Of a stretch of 64,000 nucleotides of DNA, positions 1 through 10,480 are shown piece by piece. Location of the stretch: positions 10,607,730 to 10,671,729 of the forward strand of contig CAIIXF020000007.1 in assembly GCA_903813345.2 (NCBI GenBank). Reading direction: 5' to 3'. The translations under genes were made by a program, and so were the position numbers. Every line of letters begins with the position of its first letter. Within the stretch, counting starts at the first letter, position 1. Under the pieces are notes generated by a model. That model searched no databases. It was given only the letters and a program-made list of their open reading frames with translations, and was not told the DNA's origin. This stretch comes from Owenia fusiformis. Taxonomy: Eukaryota; Annelida; Polychaeta; Sabellida; Oweniidae.

Positions 1-654
1 CGTCATCAACATTACCATGGGTGCACATTGAACTTATTCTTCAAATGGATGATCGAGCATTTTCTTCCCAACAGACAAATAGCTGTTCTACGAGTAAAAG
101 ATTTATCTCTGTTAAATTTTTTTTGTAAAATGAGACTTTAACGATATTTCGGGTCCATTATTTTAGTTGTTTTGGGAAACAATCTGAGGGCAACTTCTCA
201 AAAGGTTTCTTTCCATGTAATGCAGGGCTGATCAAAAATGCAAGTCGAATAACTTGAAAAAAGGATAACGATGTCCACTTGAGCGATTCTTAGAATAAAA
301 ATAATCCAAATTATTTCACAGTGGTACCTTATAATCATTCATTTACTTTCTGTCAAAGTTACTAGTTTTCCAATTTAATCGATCGAACGTGTTCTCTTCT
401 CAATGAAAAATAAAACAAAAACTGTTTACTTTTGATTTTACATTAAACCACATTTTTATCTCAAACGTTTGACGCTATAAAACTAGTCCGTGTAGACAAG
501 GATTTCCAATCGTGCGAACTCTTAGAACTGGAAGTGACAAACAGATTCTTGGAAGAGAGTCTGTTAACGCCCATCAAACTAGCAACTAAGAAGTTTGAAA
601 AAAATTCATAGTTTTGTAAAATCTAAATTCATAAATAAAAAAAAGTCCAGTCAC
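1..654. other. non-coding DNA, no feature recognised
   Basis: AT-rich sequence with no coding potential I can support and no RNA gene seen. It ends at the target-site duplication of the next element. Confidence 0.5.
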
Positions 655-659
655 TAAAT

Positions 660-1057
660 CACGCGGTCTTCGACCGTTATTTTGAATTTTTGACCTACCG
701 GATGTTTGAAAATCAAGGATTACGAGTCTCATACTGCACCGTTTTTCTTCAAACTTGTTCCATTCAAACCATAACAAAAATCCCTTTCTGATGGTACATC
801 ATTCTCTTAAACTGAGTCCCTACTTCCAGCGGCATTTTGGTCCCCAGCTGTAAGAAGGCTTTCTAACAGCTGGGGACCAAAACGCTGCTAGAACGAGGGA
901 CTTTTTACAATAAAGTAATGCACCGACAGAAAGGCAATTTTGTTCTGCTTTTAATGGTATAAGTTTGAAGAAAAACTGTGCAGTATGACAGTCGCAATCC
1001 TTGATTTTCAAACATCTGGTAGGTCAAAAATTCAACGGTCGAAGTTAGGACCGCGTG
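660..1057. mobile_element. MITE-like foldback element with 5-bp target-site duplication
   Basis: The two halves are long imperfect inverted copies of each other. The left end begins CACGCGGTC and the right end finishes GACCGCGTG. Both arms carry the same inner blocks in opposite orientation (the ATTTTTGACCTACC-type and AAAATCAAGGATT-type blocks), and the centre (about 836-881) is a near-perfect hairpin built on TTGGTCCCCAGCTGT and its complement. The element is flanked by the same five bases, TAAAT, at 655-659 and 1058-1062. It has no coding capacity, so it is a non-autonomous DNA element. The superfamily is not assigned. The small open frames over it are by-products of the inverted repeat. 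Confidence 0.8.
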
Positions 1058-1062
1058 TAAAT

Positions 1063-3795
1063 ACAAAAGTGCATTTCGCCCTTTTGAGGCTCACAATTAA
1101 CCAGCTACAAGGCTGATTTTTGGACTTGGTGATGTTTCGATCAAAGTTATCATAAATAACCCGCCCATTCAATAGATTGATGCTATGTTAAAGGTCGAAG
1201 TGAACCCTTTACAAATGACAACTCTTTAAACACGCTAGGCTCATCAACATATTTAGTCTAAACCCCATGGCATAGGGAGGTTCTGTTCCTGAGTCGCTTT
1301 TCACAAAAATGAAAATCCCAGAAACACGAGAAAAAAGTACTTAACTTGAAAAGTACTTTAGGATGAGTTATAAAGATTTCGTGATTTGATTGTCACGTGA
1401 TCCTAAAATCTTGAATCTATTAGCGACTGAAATGACTCTCCAAAAAAAATTCTACTTTCTTGGAATAGATGGTTTTGTTAATTGAGAAATAGAAAAATGA
1501 GATTGAATAAGAACTCAAACTCTTTTGACACGTTTTAAAGTACTTAACTTGTTAAAGTCGTTTATTCATTTCACAAAGCAAGTTAGTCAAGCTTCCAATT
1601 TCGTGATAAGATCCGAACTAAAAAATGCCCAACATTTTTCTAACGTATGTCAATGTGGATGCAGTTTGATCTGCAGAAAATGACCTTAACTTGTCCTGAA
1701 AATTAAGGATATAATTCAAATAAACTTAGCATTTAAATTGCTACAATAGCCTCTCAAATTCTCATACGTTCGTCTACTATGGATAAATGTACTCTGTCAT
1801 GTCGTAGTCTTTCGGTCAATTTTGATTGTGTTAGCATTGGAATAGCCTAAGTATTTTGGAGGTAAATGTAAAATGGGACATGTAGAACATATATATCATT
1901 TTTCAAAATGCACCAATACTGGGCACTGTTCATTCAATTTTGAAGCAGGCCCAGCATATCACGTGAGTGGGTTTGATATGATCTTTTCAATCCTCAATAA
2001 TGAGTTCAAGTTTGGGTATCTGTTTAGAAATAATTATTTCAATTTTTCCGCGTTTTCGACTTTTCATTTAACAACTCTCTTGAAAAATGAAACATGGCAA
2101 ACGACCATATAATTTACATTCATCGACGTTTTGTATCCAATACATGTGATGGTATCAGACTGATTTTGATATTTAAAATTGGATGTACTGTTTGATTAAT
2201 GATAATTCTAATAAAGAAATAAAGATGGCAATTTTTGACTTGTAAAATGACCCTCCAACCGCACCATCCCCACCAGCTTATTGATATATATTTATTAATC
2301 ATATATATATATTGTTTCCTCGAAGTTCAGCCTATTTCGATGGCCAGAATATTGTTACTTACACAGGGCCAATAAGTAAATGCCTTGGCTAAGGCCTTGT
2401 TAATAAAGGAACTATAAAAACTAAAAATTGTTCCTGATAGCACTTACCCTATCGGGAATAAACTTCGATTCATATACCAAACACTAGATGTCACTGAACT
2501 ATAGAGAAAGAAATCAATTTAGACGTTTGTTTATTATGGACTTTTGTTGTTAGAATGGCGGGAATTTCAATATTTTGAAAATAAGAATCCGATGACTTTG
2601 ATCTATCTTATGACATCAAAAATACTTCTCTCAGTAGAAATAATGGAACGGTAAAGAATTTTTCTTTTGAAAGAGAGCAGTATCCCTGAACTGAAAACAC
2701 GATTGTTACAATTCATCAAATAGAGAACTAGTTTTTCCAAATCAATTGACAAATAGTGACAAGGCATTAACATGCGAAATGTCATCATCTACCATTTGAT
2801 ACAGATGCCGACTGCTGAACGCCGAACACCAACCGTCGAATGCCAAACGCCAAACTTGTGTCACAACCGAATGTGTCACAACCAAAGTGATAAACAATTA
2901 ACAATTGACATTGGGAAGGAGTCAACCTAACCCTGTGAACGACCAGGTTTCTAAATTCGCTTTTATCCAGGTAGAAAAGCATGATGACATAATGCGAATT
3001 CAATATTTGAGAAATTGACTGAGAAAAGTTCATCTTAATGATCTGCAGTTGTCATGTGCTGGATGTATGGTTGTCAAAACATTATAGTTCTAGATTTCAT
3101 TTTTGTTTATGGACTAACGCGTCGCAATTAACAAAGACATCTCTCAGATATCAACCACGCCCTGTCAAATACAAAAGATTTTAACTTTCCTGAATGTCAT
3201 CGAAACAATTTTATTGCGACATTTGTAATGTTATTACCTTTAAAGTTTAGGTAGTTTTATATTTGACTGTGCGATAAAAGATAAAATTAATGTCTTCTGA
3301 ATGAGTTTTTGTTGGAAAGGGTTCAACGGATTCTTTTATTTCAATTGAAATCTCAACAAACATGCTCTTAGTGAATCGATTTCTAAGATACGCTGCTCCC
3401 GATATCCCGGCGGGTGACAGATTTTTAAACTGCACTCAGACGGTCCCACGGGGTATCATGTCATCGAGATGCAAAAGAATCATTTCGCCGCGATATCGTC
3501 TAAAATATATCCTGACTTTAATTATACACATATTTCATCTTATGATTAACTATCACAGGGGAATATATAAAATTATATATCAATGACAACAGAGCATTTT
3601 GTTTACTTTGTATGTTAATTAATATAACATACTCTTGAATCCCCATCGGCTTATCACCAACCATGAAGATGATACAATGATGTCAACGCCCTTTGCCATA
3701 CAAATAAGTCTCATTCATTGCTAACCCCTTTTTTAATTTGGGACATTTATTAATTGATTTAATCCATCTGATGTACGTAACATGCACTCGAATAC
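1063..3795. other. non-coding DNA, no gene recognised
   Basis: No convincing exon. Minor structure only: the 15-mer AAAGTACTTAACTTG occurs near 1335 and 1542, an AT dinucleotide-rich stretch lies at about 2282-2313, and a short degenerate CGAACGCC-type repeat with a doubled TGTCACAACC motif lies at about 2808-2885. Open frames here are under 90 codons, have atypical composition and show no domain I recognise. Confidence 0.45.
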
Positions 3796-3810
3796 TTTGA
3801 TATAATGCCG

Positions 3811-4288
3811 TCTATGGTGTTTAAACTGCTTCTTTATTCGGTTCATTAAATATTCCATCCATACCAAATAAAACAAACAATTTATCAAACCGAACGAAAA
3901 CGAAAGTTATCGAATATTTCTTTATTGCATTCGGTAGATAGCAAATTAGCTTTCGGTAAAATGCATTAAATATGTTATAGAAAAATAAACCATTTCGTAA
4001 ATATAGACAAACTTATTTCGGTAATGTTCAAATAGAAATTCGTTATTGTGCATATAAAGAAATACCATAACAATTTACACAAAAACATTTCATTTAGGGA
4101 ATAAAACATGTAATTTAATGCACACAGTATTTAGTGATTTAATCCATTGACTTTTTGAAAATTCAATTTGTTGTAACAAATATAAAAGATATACATCTTA
4201 CCTGGAAAATTGATTTAGCGAATATAAATATTCCATATATCGAATATATTTGAATTTAATGAATAAAGAAGCAAAAATAATGCCATAG
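3811..4288. repeat. imperfect inverted repeat, possible small element
   Basis: Sequence at 3811-3851 (CTATGG, then GCTTCTTTATTC, then ATTAAAT) recurs in reverse complement at 4254-4288 with small gaps, enclosing about 400 bp. This could be a decayed foldback element. The ends are not sharp and no target-site duplication was found. Confidence 0.35.
3878..3980 (+). repeat. dispersed 103-bp repeat, copy 1
   Basis: About 96 percent identical by eye to 5129-5231, running from CAATTTATCAAACCGAAC through TTTCGGTAAAATGCATTAAA. No coding potential. It lies inside the inverted repeat of 3811-4288. Confidence 0.75.
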
Positions 4289-4531
4289 CCGTCGACGCTT
4301 TTCTGCACATTGTCGCCACCTATCCGAAAATGTTTTAATTCAAAGATATATGTAATTTGCACTGGAATCAATAAACTTTGAAACAACCGTTTTCCTGAAA
4401 ATATCCAGAATTAAAATAACGTGATATGTTCCAAAATGTTTGTTAAAAATATGATTCGCTTTTTCAAATTCCCAAGTCAATTAATTCCTTACTAGAATCT
4501 ATATAGCAATTATCAACCATTTTTGATATTA

Positions 4532-4757
4532 TTACACCCAATGTATAGTCTGTCACGTGACTTTATTCGCATGAATGTGAATGGGATATTTGGAGAATTA
4601 AATCGTCTCTAGACATTGATGGTATGGGACAAGTTTCACAGAGATACAAAGTCTAAAACCATGTTAAAGTATCAATATAAACCTGAAGTGGAAAGACTCG
4701 CGAACGATTCGCCCACCCATCATCCATAAGGTCACGTGACTATACACAGGGTGTTAT
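4532..4757. mobile_element. short inverted-repeat element with E-box palindromes in its arms
   Basis: The left end reads TTACACCC, then GTATAGT, then GTCACGTGAC (4552-4561). The right end reads the reverse complement: GTCACGTGAC (4731-4740), CTATAC, then GGGTGTTA. The arms are about 25-30 bp with small differences, and the interior has no open frame. I read this as a MITE relic, but the target-site duplication is unclear. Confidence 0.5.
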
Positions 4758-5128
4758 CAGGTAAGAAGGTTCATGCTAACTACGTACGTCTATTGATTGT
4801 GCAAGTTATTATACATCATGATGAATTAAACTAATATCCATTTTGGGGGATTTTAAAATCGAGAATGCTCTTCTAATATATAAAAATATGAAAATTTTTG
4901 TCGAATATAGCAACATAAGAAATTCGGGAAAATTGTTGGGATGCACATGCTACCTTTGAAGTACTTTGAAGAAGTTTTAGATCTTTTGCTGGATAATAAA
5001 TAATTCAAAAGTGAGTCTAATCAATTCGACTCACCGAAAAATCATTTATCAACGTATCTTAATATCTTTTGGTGAGAGAAAATACTCAGAGACAAAGATA
5101 TATGACTAAAATCACTTGTCATACCATA

Positions 5129-5231
5129 CAATTTATCAAACCGAACAACAACGAAAGTTATCGAATATTACTTTATTGCATTCGGTAGATAGCAAATTAG
5201 CTTTCGGTAAAATGCATTAAATACGTTATAA
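5129..5231 (+). repeat. dispersed 103-bp repeat, copy 2
   Basis: Direct-orientation copy of 3878-3980 with only a few substitutions. Without the inverted arms found around copy 1, it appears to be a solo fragment. Confidence 0.75.
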
Positions 5232-6250
5232 GGAAACGTTGAAAAATCGTACATTCGAGGTTCGGACAATCTTATTACCGAAACCAGCGCAATCGAGTTG
5301 AGTACCAGTGCATATGTCGTGGTTTAGCACTTTATGTGCTCTAAGTATCGAAAAGGACGCGTGTGCATATAATCAATCAATTGCAATGATATCCTGACCA
5401 GGGTCATTGCACAGGACGCGAAGTTGGTAGATGTTTAATGACGTACTTTGCGATGAAATAATAACTGTTACAGGGTTGGACTGGTGTATGAATTACACAT
5501 GTTTTTCCATTGTAAAATGTAACTCACATTTTTGATATAAGTAACATAGTTGTCTTCGAAACATACATTTTAATGCAAAACTTTTTAGCAGCCTTTTTAT
5601 CAGGATCATAATCCTGATTGGTCCAGAGCGATAAGTATGTCTTGGATTTCCAAAATATTTAGGCAATGCCGTTACTTGACAAATACATTATTTCTTATTT
5701 CCAAGAGGAAACATTTCTGTCGAATGCTTTTTCACATGATGACTTTATAATATAAAATCGAACGGGGATTGTTGACAAATTTCTCACACAAGTTCGACGG
5801 TCTATGAAAATTTAAGAATTGCTTTCCAAAAGATTTGTCATAGTTTTATGATATTGTCATGACTATCTCTTAATACTGACTAAACAACATACTGAAGATT
5901 GTAAGTTTGTTGTGACCTTGTTTATGTTTATGTTTATGTTCATTCTATTAATCTAACGACTATTTATATGGAATCCGATTTGAAATCGGGAATAAAAGAT
6001 ATACATTATTCAACGATTGTCTTTTGATATTAAAGTTTTTTTGCAATATTTTTCATGAAAAATTCTGGTAAGCTTCTTTCAAAATACTTTAAAACTACAT
6101 TCTCTCGAGCGACAGTGTTTTCTAATTATTTAATTTAATGAATTATTTTAGAATCTCTAGAAATTGTATTTGATTCAAATTAAAATCAAAGTGAGGAATC
6201 TAGGTGATGCCACTATAAAGTTATAATATAATATTTTCAGAAAAAAGTTT
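5232..6250. other. non-coding DNA, no feature recognised
   Basis: No gene seen. There is a short run of three TGTTTA units near 5923-5940. Otherwise this is plain AT-rich sequence. Confidence 0.4.
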
Positions 6251-6758
6251 TTATCCCATACTTGGACGTGTTACATGTACATAAAGCCAGTTTGTAAAAA
6301 CTTATATTTTCATCAGCGGGCAGATATAGCTTTACGTCCCGCTCCGAGCGGGCAGATATAGTACATCTGCCCGCTACGTCATAATCGCCGCTCGCATATT
6401 TGTTCATAATTTGTAACGTTCGCGTACTGACTGTAAACGACAATGGAGAAAACATAGATGATCGGGATCTGTTTGATGGTTTAAAAAAGGGAAAGAGCAT
6501 CCACGTAATCAATCAAAAATCCGAGAAAATAAATATGGGAATATTTGAGAGAACAGGAAAATCCACCCACGGCCAAGAAAACAAAACTGGACATGAATAT
6601 TCTAAAATATTTCCACGGTTGAACAATGTGGACCAGATGACCAGGATTGGTACATGTATGAGATAAACATATCATCCTGTAGTCGGCAACCTCATATAGG
6701 ATAATCTCTATTTACAAACCTACTTTATGTACCTGAAACACGTCCAAGTATGGGATAA
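6251..6758. mobile_element. MITE-like element, complete copy (family A)
   Basis: Starts TTATCCCATACTTGGACGTG and ends with its reverse complement, CACGTCCAAGTATGGGATAA. The arms stay similar for about 50 bp (GTACATAAAG, then TTTGTA). Inside is a 10-bp stem hairpin built on GCGGGCAGAT (6348-6374). A second, shortened copy lies at 7188-7550. Minus-strand open frames across both copies give similar peptides containing ISARSERDVKL; these reflect the shared repeat and I do not call them genes. Confidence 0.75.
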
Positions 6759-6764
6759 ATAAGG

Positions 6765-6895
6765 GTTATGTACTGGGAGATTTTGGATATGGGGTTTATC
6801 CAGAGGGAGATCTACCTGAGGGACCATAGGGACCGAAGGTAGATGTGCATATCTCACGAGGGATGAACCCAATATCCAAACCGACCGTACATAAC
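6765..6895. repeat. 131-bp palindrome
   Basis: The outer arms GTTATGTAC (6765-6773) and GTACATAAC (6887-6895) are exact complements. Inside them TTTGGATAT pairs with ATATCCAAA, and nearer the centre ATCTACCT pairs with AGGTAGAT. This is either a separate small foldback element or the hairpin end of a larger one. The neighbouring copy at 7188-7550 contains a related GGGACCTACGGCCCTCGGGG stretch. Confidence 0.6.
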
Positions 6896-6898
6896 TGC

Positions 6899-7181
6899 TT
6901 TATACCATACCAAGTAGAGTTTTCTAATTTTCTTTCAATTTTTTTATTTTTTCAATTTTTCACATTTTTCTAATTTTGTTCAATTTTTTCAAATCTTTTT
7001 TCTATTTTTTTTTCTTTTTTCAATTTTCTCTTTTTTCAAATTTTTTTCAATTTTTTATATGCCCTGGAGCGGGAGATATGGCGGGAGATATTGAGGATTA
7101 GGATATGGAAACCTCAAAATCAAGGTTACGGGATATATCTTACCAACTTATCTCCCTAAAACTCTACTTGGCATAGGATAA
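6899..7181. mobile_element. small inverted-repeat element around a pyrimidine-rich tract
   Basis: The left end TTTATACCATACCAAGTAGA (continuing GTTTT) matches the reverse complement of the right end, AAAACTCTACTTGGCATAGG (continuing ATAAA). Between them, 6920-7055 is a T-rich low-complexity tract with roughly TTTTTTCAAT units. No coding capacity. It sits between two copies of family A. Confidence 0.6.
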
Positions 7182-7187
7182 AATTGT

Positions 7188-7550
7188 TTATCCCATTCTT
7201 GGACGTATTACAGGTACATAAAGCAGGTATGTAAAAAGCTATATTTTCATCAGCAGGCAGACAAAGCTTTACGTCCCGTTCCGAGCGGGCAGATATAGTA
7301 TATCTGTCCGCTATGTCATAATCTCCATTCGCATATTGGTTAATTTTTGTAAAGTTCACATTCTGGAAATTTTCTGAACTGTGGCCAATTTGACAATGTG
7401 AACCAAATGACCAAGATTGGTATGGGATAAACAGATCATCATATCCATCCATCCATCGGGACCTACGGCCCTCGGGGAGATATATCATATCATATTTGCC
7501 TCGGGATAATCCCAATATCCTGAATCTCATATAGGATAATCTCTATATAT
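7188..7550. mobile_element. MITE-like element, shortened copy (family A)
   Basis: Begins TTATCCCATTCTTGGACG and follows the 6251-6758 element through its internal GCGGGCAGAT hairpin (7285-7311). It lacks most of the middle, then rejoins at ATGACCAAGATTGGTA. A palindromic stretch is inserted before the shared CTCATATAGGATAATCTCTA block. No right terminal repeat was found, so the right end is approximate. Confidence 0.65.
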
Positions 7551-8796
7551 CGACATGTAATGTGCAAATACATGGGGAAATAAATTAACTTTGGGTATTA
7601 GTATAAGAACTCTAATATAACATGAAGAATTAAAATAATAGGTATAGTATGAGAAGAAATGGTGTGAAACGAACATCTTCCATTTTGAATCATCGCATCA
7701 CCATTTTTACAGAGAACAAGCAAACTCTGATTGGAATTTTAATGACATACAATACTGAATTCGAAACACTTGATTGTATTGAGAAAATTTTGGGATAAGT
7801 TGATTGTATTCTTAACTATTTAACATTATCCTTTTCCAGGTCTACGAGCAGATAATCCACAAAGATAAAACGTGAGCCGTGGCACTTTAATAGGATATAA
7901 TATTGTGGATCATACACACTCCTCCATAAGTTGCGTAACACTGATTTACCAATTGAACAGACTGAACATTTAGTGAAATTGCAAAGGTGAAAATTAGGTA
8001 AAAATTGTCTATTTCATTACAATAAAGTATATAAATTCTTTGCAAGGTTACGTAAAATCCTCATTCAGTTAGATTTTTAGCTATTCAGTTAACGTTAGTA
8101 TATAAATAAATGATTCGTTGAATTCATCAGCTTCATCAAGTTCCTACAATATGAATGGTGTTTTGTACTACTGAACTTGTTTCAGTAGACCAAAACATTT
8201 ATCATATGTAGTAGATATCATTTAAAACAAACAAACAATGTTTTTACAATGTTCAATGGGAATTGGGTTTGAAACTCATGGATGGAATTGTACAAGTAAA
8301 AGTTGAATACGATGAAAGGAACTAAACTGCCATGACAAATTCACAAACAGAAACAAAGTGATATTTAGTTTTACCCGAAGACTGTCACATTGGAGAAGAG
8401 GAAATCAATCAGAAGCTTTTAAACTCGATTCAAGAAATGCTTTGATGTGTACTGGGAAAACTGCATTCCAGTTAGCCGTTGACGTCCACTTGCCCAAGTT
8501 TGCACTTGTATGGTTACCATATATGTACTAACAGAATGCCAATACCAAAGTAATTAGGATGCATTTCCTTAAAGAGGAAAATAAAAAGGTCATATGACCC
8601 GCGAAGAGACCTACACAGAACTGGCTTACAAAATACTTACTTGACCACACCAACATTTTACTCAGATTTAGTAAGAATGATGGTACATAAATTCAAAAGT
8701 CGAATCACCAGAAGGAGTTGACCATAAATATTTATATTATAGATAGATTTCAACTATTTAATCGATCTAGTCATTGAATATACAAAGACTGTAAAT
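7551..8796 (+). other. upstream region of the mucin-like gene
   Basis: AT-rich, with no open frame worth calling. It should contain the promoter and 5' untranslated sequence of the gene that starts at 8797. A TAG at 8740-8742 lies in frame with that ATG, so coding sequence does not continue leftwards without a splice. Possible weak splice acceptors (TTATATTATAG near 8741 and GATCTAG near 8770) leave room for a 5'UTR intron. Confidence 0.4.
8099..8108 (+). promoter_or_regulatory. candidate TATA box
   Basis: TATATAAATA is a good match to a TATA element about 690 bp upstream of the start codon. The background is AT-rich, so chance is likely. Use would imply a long 5'UTR or a 5'UTR intron. Confidence 0.2.
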
Positions 8797-9409
8797 ATGT
8801 TATACTTCCAACTGTCTGTGATTACATTCTACATATTAAACCCATTTGGGATATCTGCCCAGAATAACAAAGTCATGAATACTTACGTGGATGAAAGATC
8901 CACAAATACTCATTTGAATACTACAGAACGATTGAATAGACTTGAAAGACTGGATTCGATTAATTCAACTAAAACTGCTCTAAAACGACAAACAGCCCGG
9001 ACAAGGCCCCCAGATGTATTCTTGTCAACAAATTGGATTTATCAAACACAATTGGTCTCATCATTGACACATAAATTATCAAGTGATAAGGATTTCCATG
9101 AAAAAATTAGACATAGAGCGAAGAGAGATACTAACCACACAGAAAATATAACGTATGATGTAGAAACTACAAGTGATTTAACTCCCGAGGAAATTGATAC
9201 ACTTGAAAATGGAACTAGTGGATCACCTACAACGGACCCTAGTAATAATAAGGAAGATACTAGCAGTTACTCTCCTAAAACAGAGCCTGGCACTACTGAG
9301 GAAGATATTATTAGTGATTCACCTACAACTGAGAGGAGTACTACTGTGGGAGAAAATTCGAATGACCCACTTACAACAAAGCTTGGTACGACTGGGAAGT
9401 TTATTACTG
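8797..9409 (+). CDS. giant mucin-like secreted protein, exon 1 (signal peptide, propeptide, first repeats)
   Basis: Encodes residues 1-204 plus the first base of codon 205. Residues 1 to about 21 form a hydrophobic signal peptide ending GISAQ, so the product enters the secretory pathway. A basic, Asn/Thr-rich segment follows and ends in RAKR (107-110), a furin-type R-X-K-R site before Asp111. Five N-X-S/T sequons are visible (near 41, 56, 113, 117, 138). From about residue 142 a divergent 16-residue repeat begins, marked by Pro at 144, 160, 176 and 191. No Cys. The start is chosen because an in-frame TAG lies 57 bp upstream and the signal peptide follows directly. The donor CTG|GTGAGT at 9410 is near-ideal and leaves phase 1; reading on would meet a stop at 9457. 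Expression and cleavage are inferred. Confidence 0.8.
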
Positions 9410-10480
9410 GTGAGTTACCCAAAACAGAGTATGATACTATTTATACCTATAACCAGTGACCCATTTGCAACAATAGCTAGCAATTAGTATGTTGTAATTA
9501 TCATATCATTCACATCGATTCATTTAATTATAACTCGTCCAATGACACAAATAACACTAAACAAACAATATCGGTTGGGCTTAATCATTTTGAGTGCATT
9601 TTCACTTTTCATTCTCAAAGATTTCAAAATGCGCCCTAACACATATCCAGGTTTTACACTACATATTCAAAAACCGTATGAACAATAATTATCTTATTTA
9701 ACACAGGGTGGGAGGGAGTGGTTCAAAATCAAAACTCAAACTGACGTAACCAAAGAGAGATCACAAGTGTAAATATAAGTAGATGCTATACAAGGAGAAT
9801 GGCAAGAATATACTAGTATCGCCCGTTAAATAAAAAATCAACTCATTTACATAAATATACCACATTTTCTCGGCTGCTTGCCTTTATCTTTGCTTTCAAC
9901 AACTGTCCCTTGTGCATAAACCTTAATATCATTCCCTTCATTCCTACAAAGCCACACAATAATGGATAAATCATATTTAGATGGTTATTCTATTTAACGT
10001 TTTTCCTGATAGTTCATGAGAAGTTTCTTTTTAGGGATCATATACCAATTTTGGTGTGTATACGTCAGAGTAAATGATATTAAAGTATTGATGAGGTATC
10101 ATGAAAATAAACATGAGGTCACAAAAATATGATTTAGATTCATGAAAACCATTATCATTACATTAATTCAAAACTTTCTAAAAACATGTTTATTACAGGT
10201 TTAATTGATGAACACAAAATGTCTTTCTCATTTAATGAAAACTAGGAGTAGATTAAAATTGCAAAACAATTATCAAGTATTTTCATTACATTATCTCAAA
10301 GTTAAATTAACCATAACATAGCTGTATAAAGATTTATATTCACACGGTGTAAAACAAAAATACGATGACAAAGAGTGCAAATGAAAATTGTCTAAATATG
10401 TGAAATTGTAAATAATCATACAAAATATAATTTCAGTGAATCCTAGAACAATTTTCACAAAATGCAACATGTTATTTCAG
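9410..10480 (+). other. intron 1 (GT-AG, phase 1)
   Basis: Donor GTGAGT at 9410 and acceptor TTATTTCAG ending at 10480. The single base left by exon 1 (G) joins AG of exon 2 to give GAG, and the repeat register continues: KFIT, then ETNSTTNAEF, matches VTSETDSTTNAEV later in exon 2. A second acceptor-like site, ATAATTTCAG ending at 10436, aligns with the acceptor of intron 2 but cannot reach the long frame, because TAG follows at 10444 in that frame and the phase-1 reading is one base off. The first about 80 bp (9410-9490) resemble the end of exon 2, and much of the rest resembles intron 2. Confidence 0.75.

Noticed and set aside
586-1011. Two small minus-strand frames sharing similar text
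   Set aside because: They fall on the arms of the 660-1057 foldback element.
6237-7530. Two minus-strand frames (6237-6512 and 7156-7530) sharing a peptide with ISARSERDVKL, as a possible gene pair
   Set aside because: The shared stretch coincides exactly with the two copies of the family A inverted-repeat element and its hairpin, so the similarity comes from the repeat. Outside it the peptides differ completely.
1-8796. tRNA, rRNA or other structured RNA genes
   Set aside because: No cloverleaf, box A/B pair or conserved rRNA segment seen by eye. The hairpins present belong to inverted-repeat elements.
9410-9490. Extending exon 1 through 9459 to the TGA as a short 220-residue protein
   Set aside because: Possible if intron 1 is retained, but a near-ideal GTGAGT donor at 9410 and an exact repeat-register match to exon 2 make splicing the better reading. 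Kept only as a potential intron-retention product.
10462-10480. ATG at 10462 as the start of the 7,178-codon frame
   Set aside because: No signal peptide or start context, and it lies just upstream of a usable acceptor at 10480. The 16-residue register and phase 1 continue perfectly from exon 1, which has the signal peptide.
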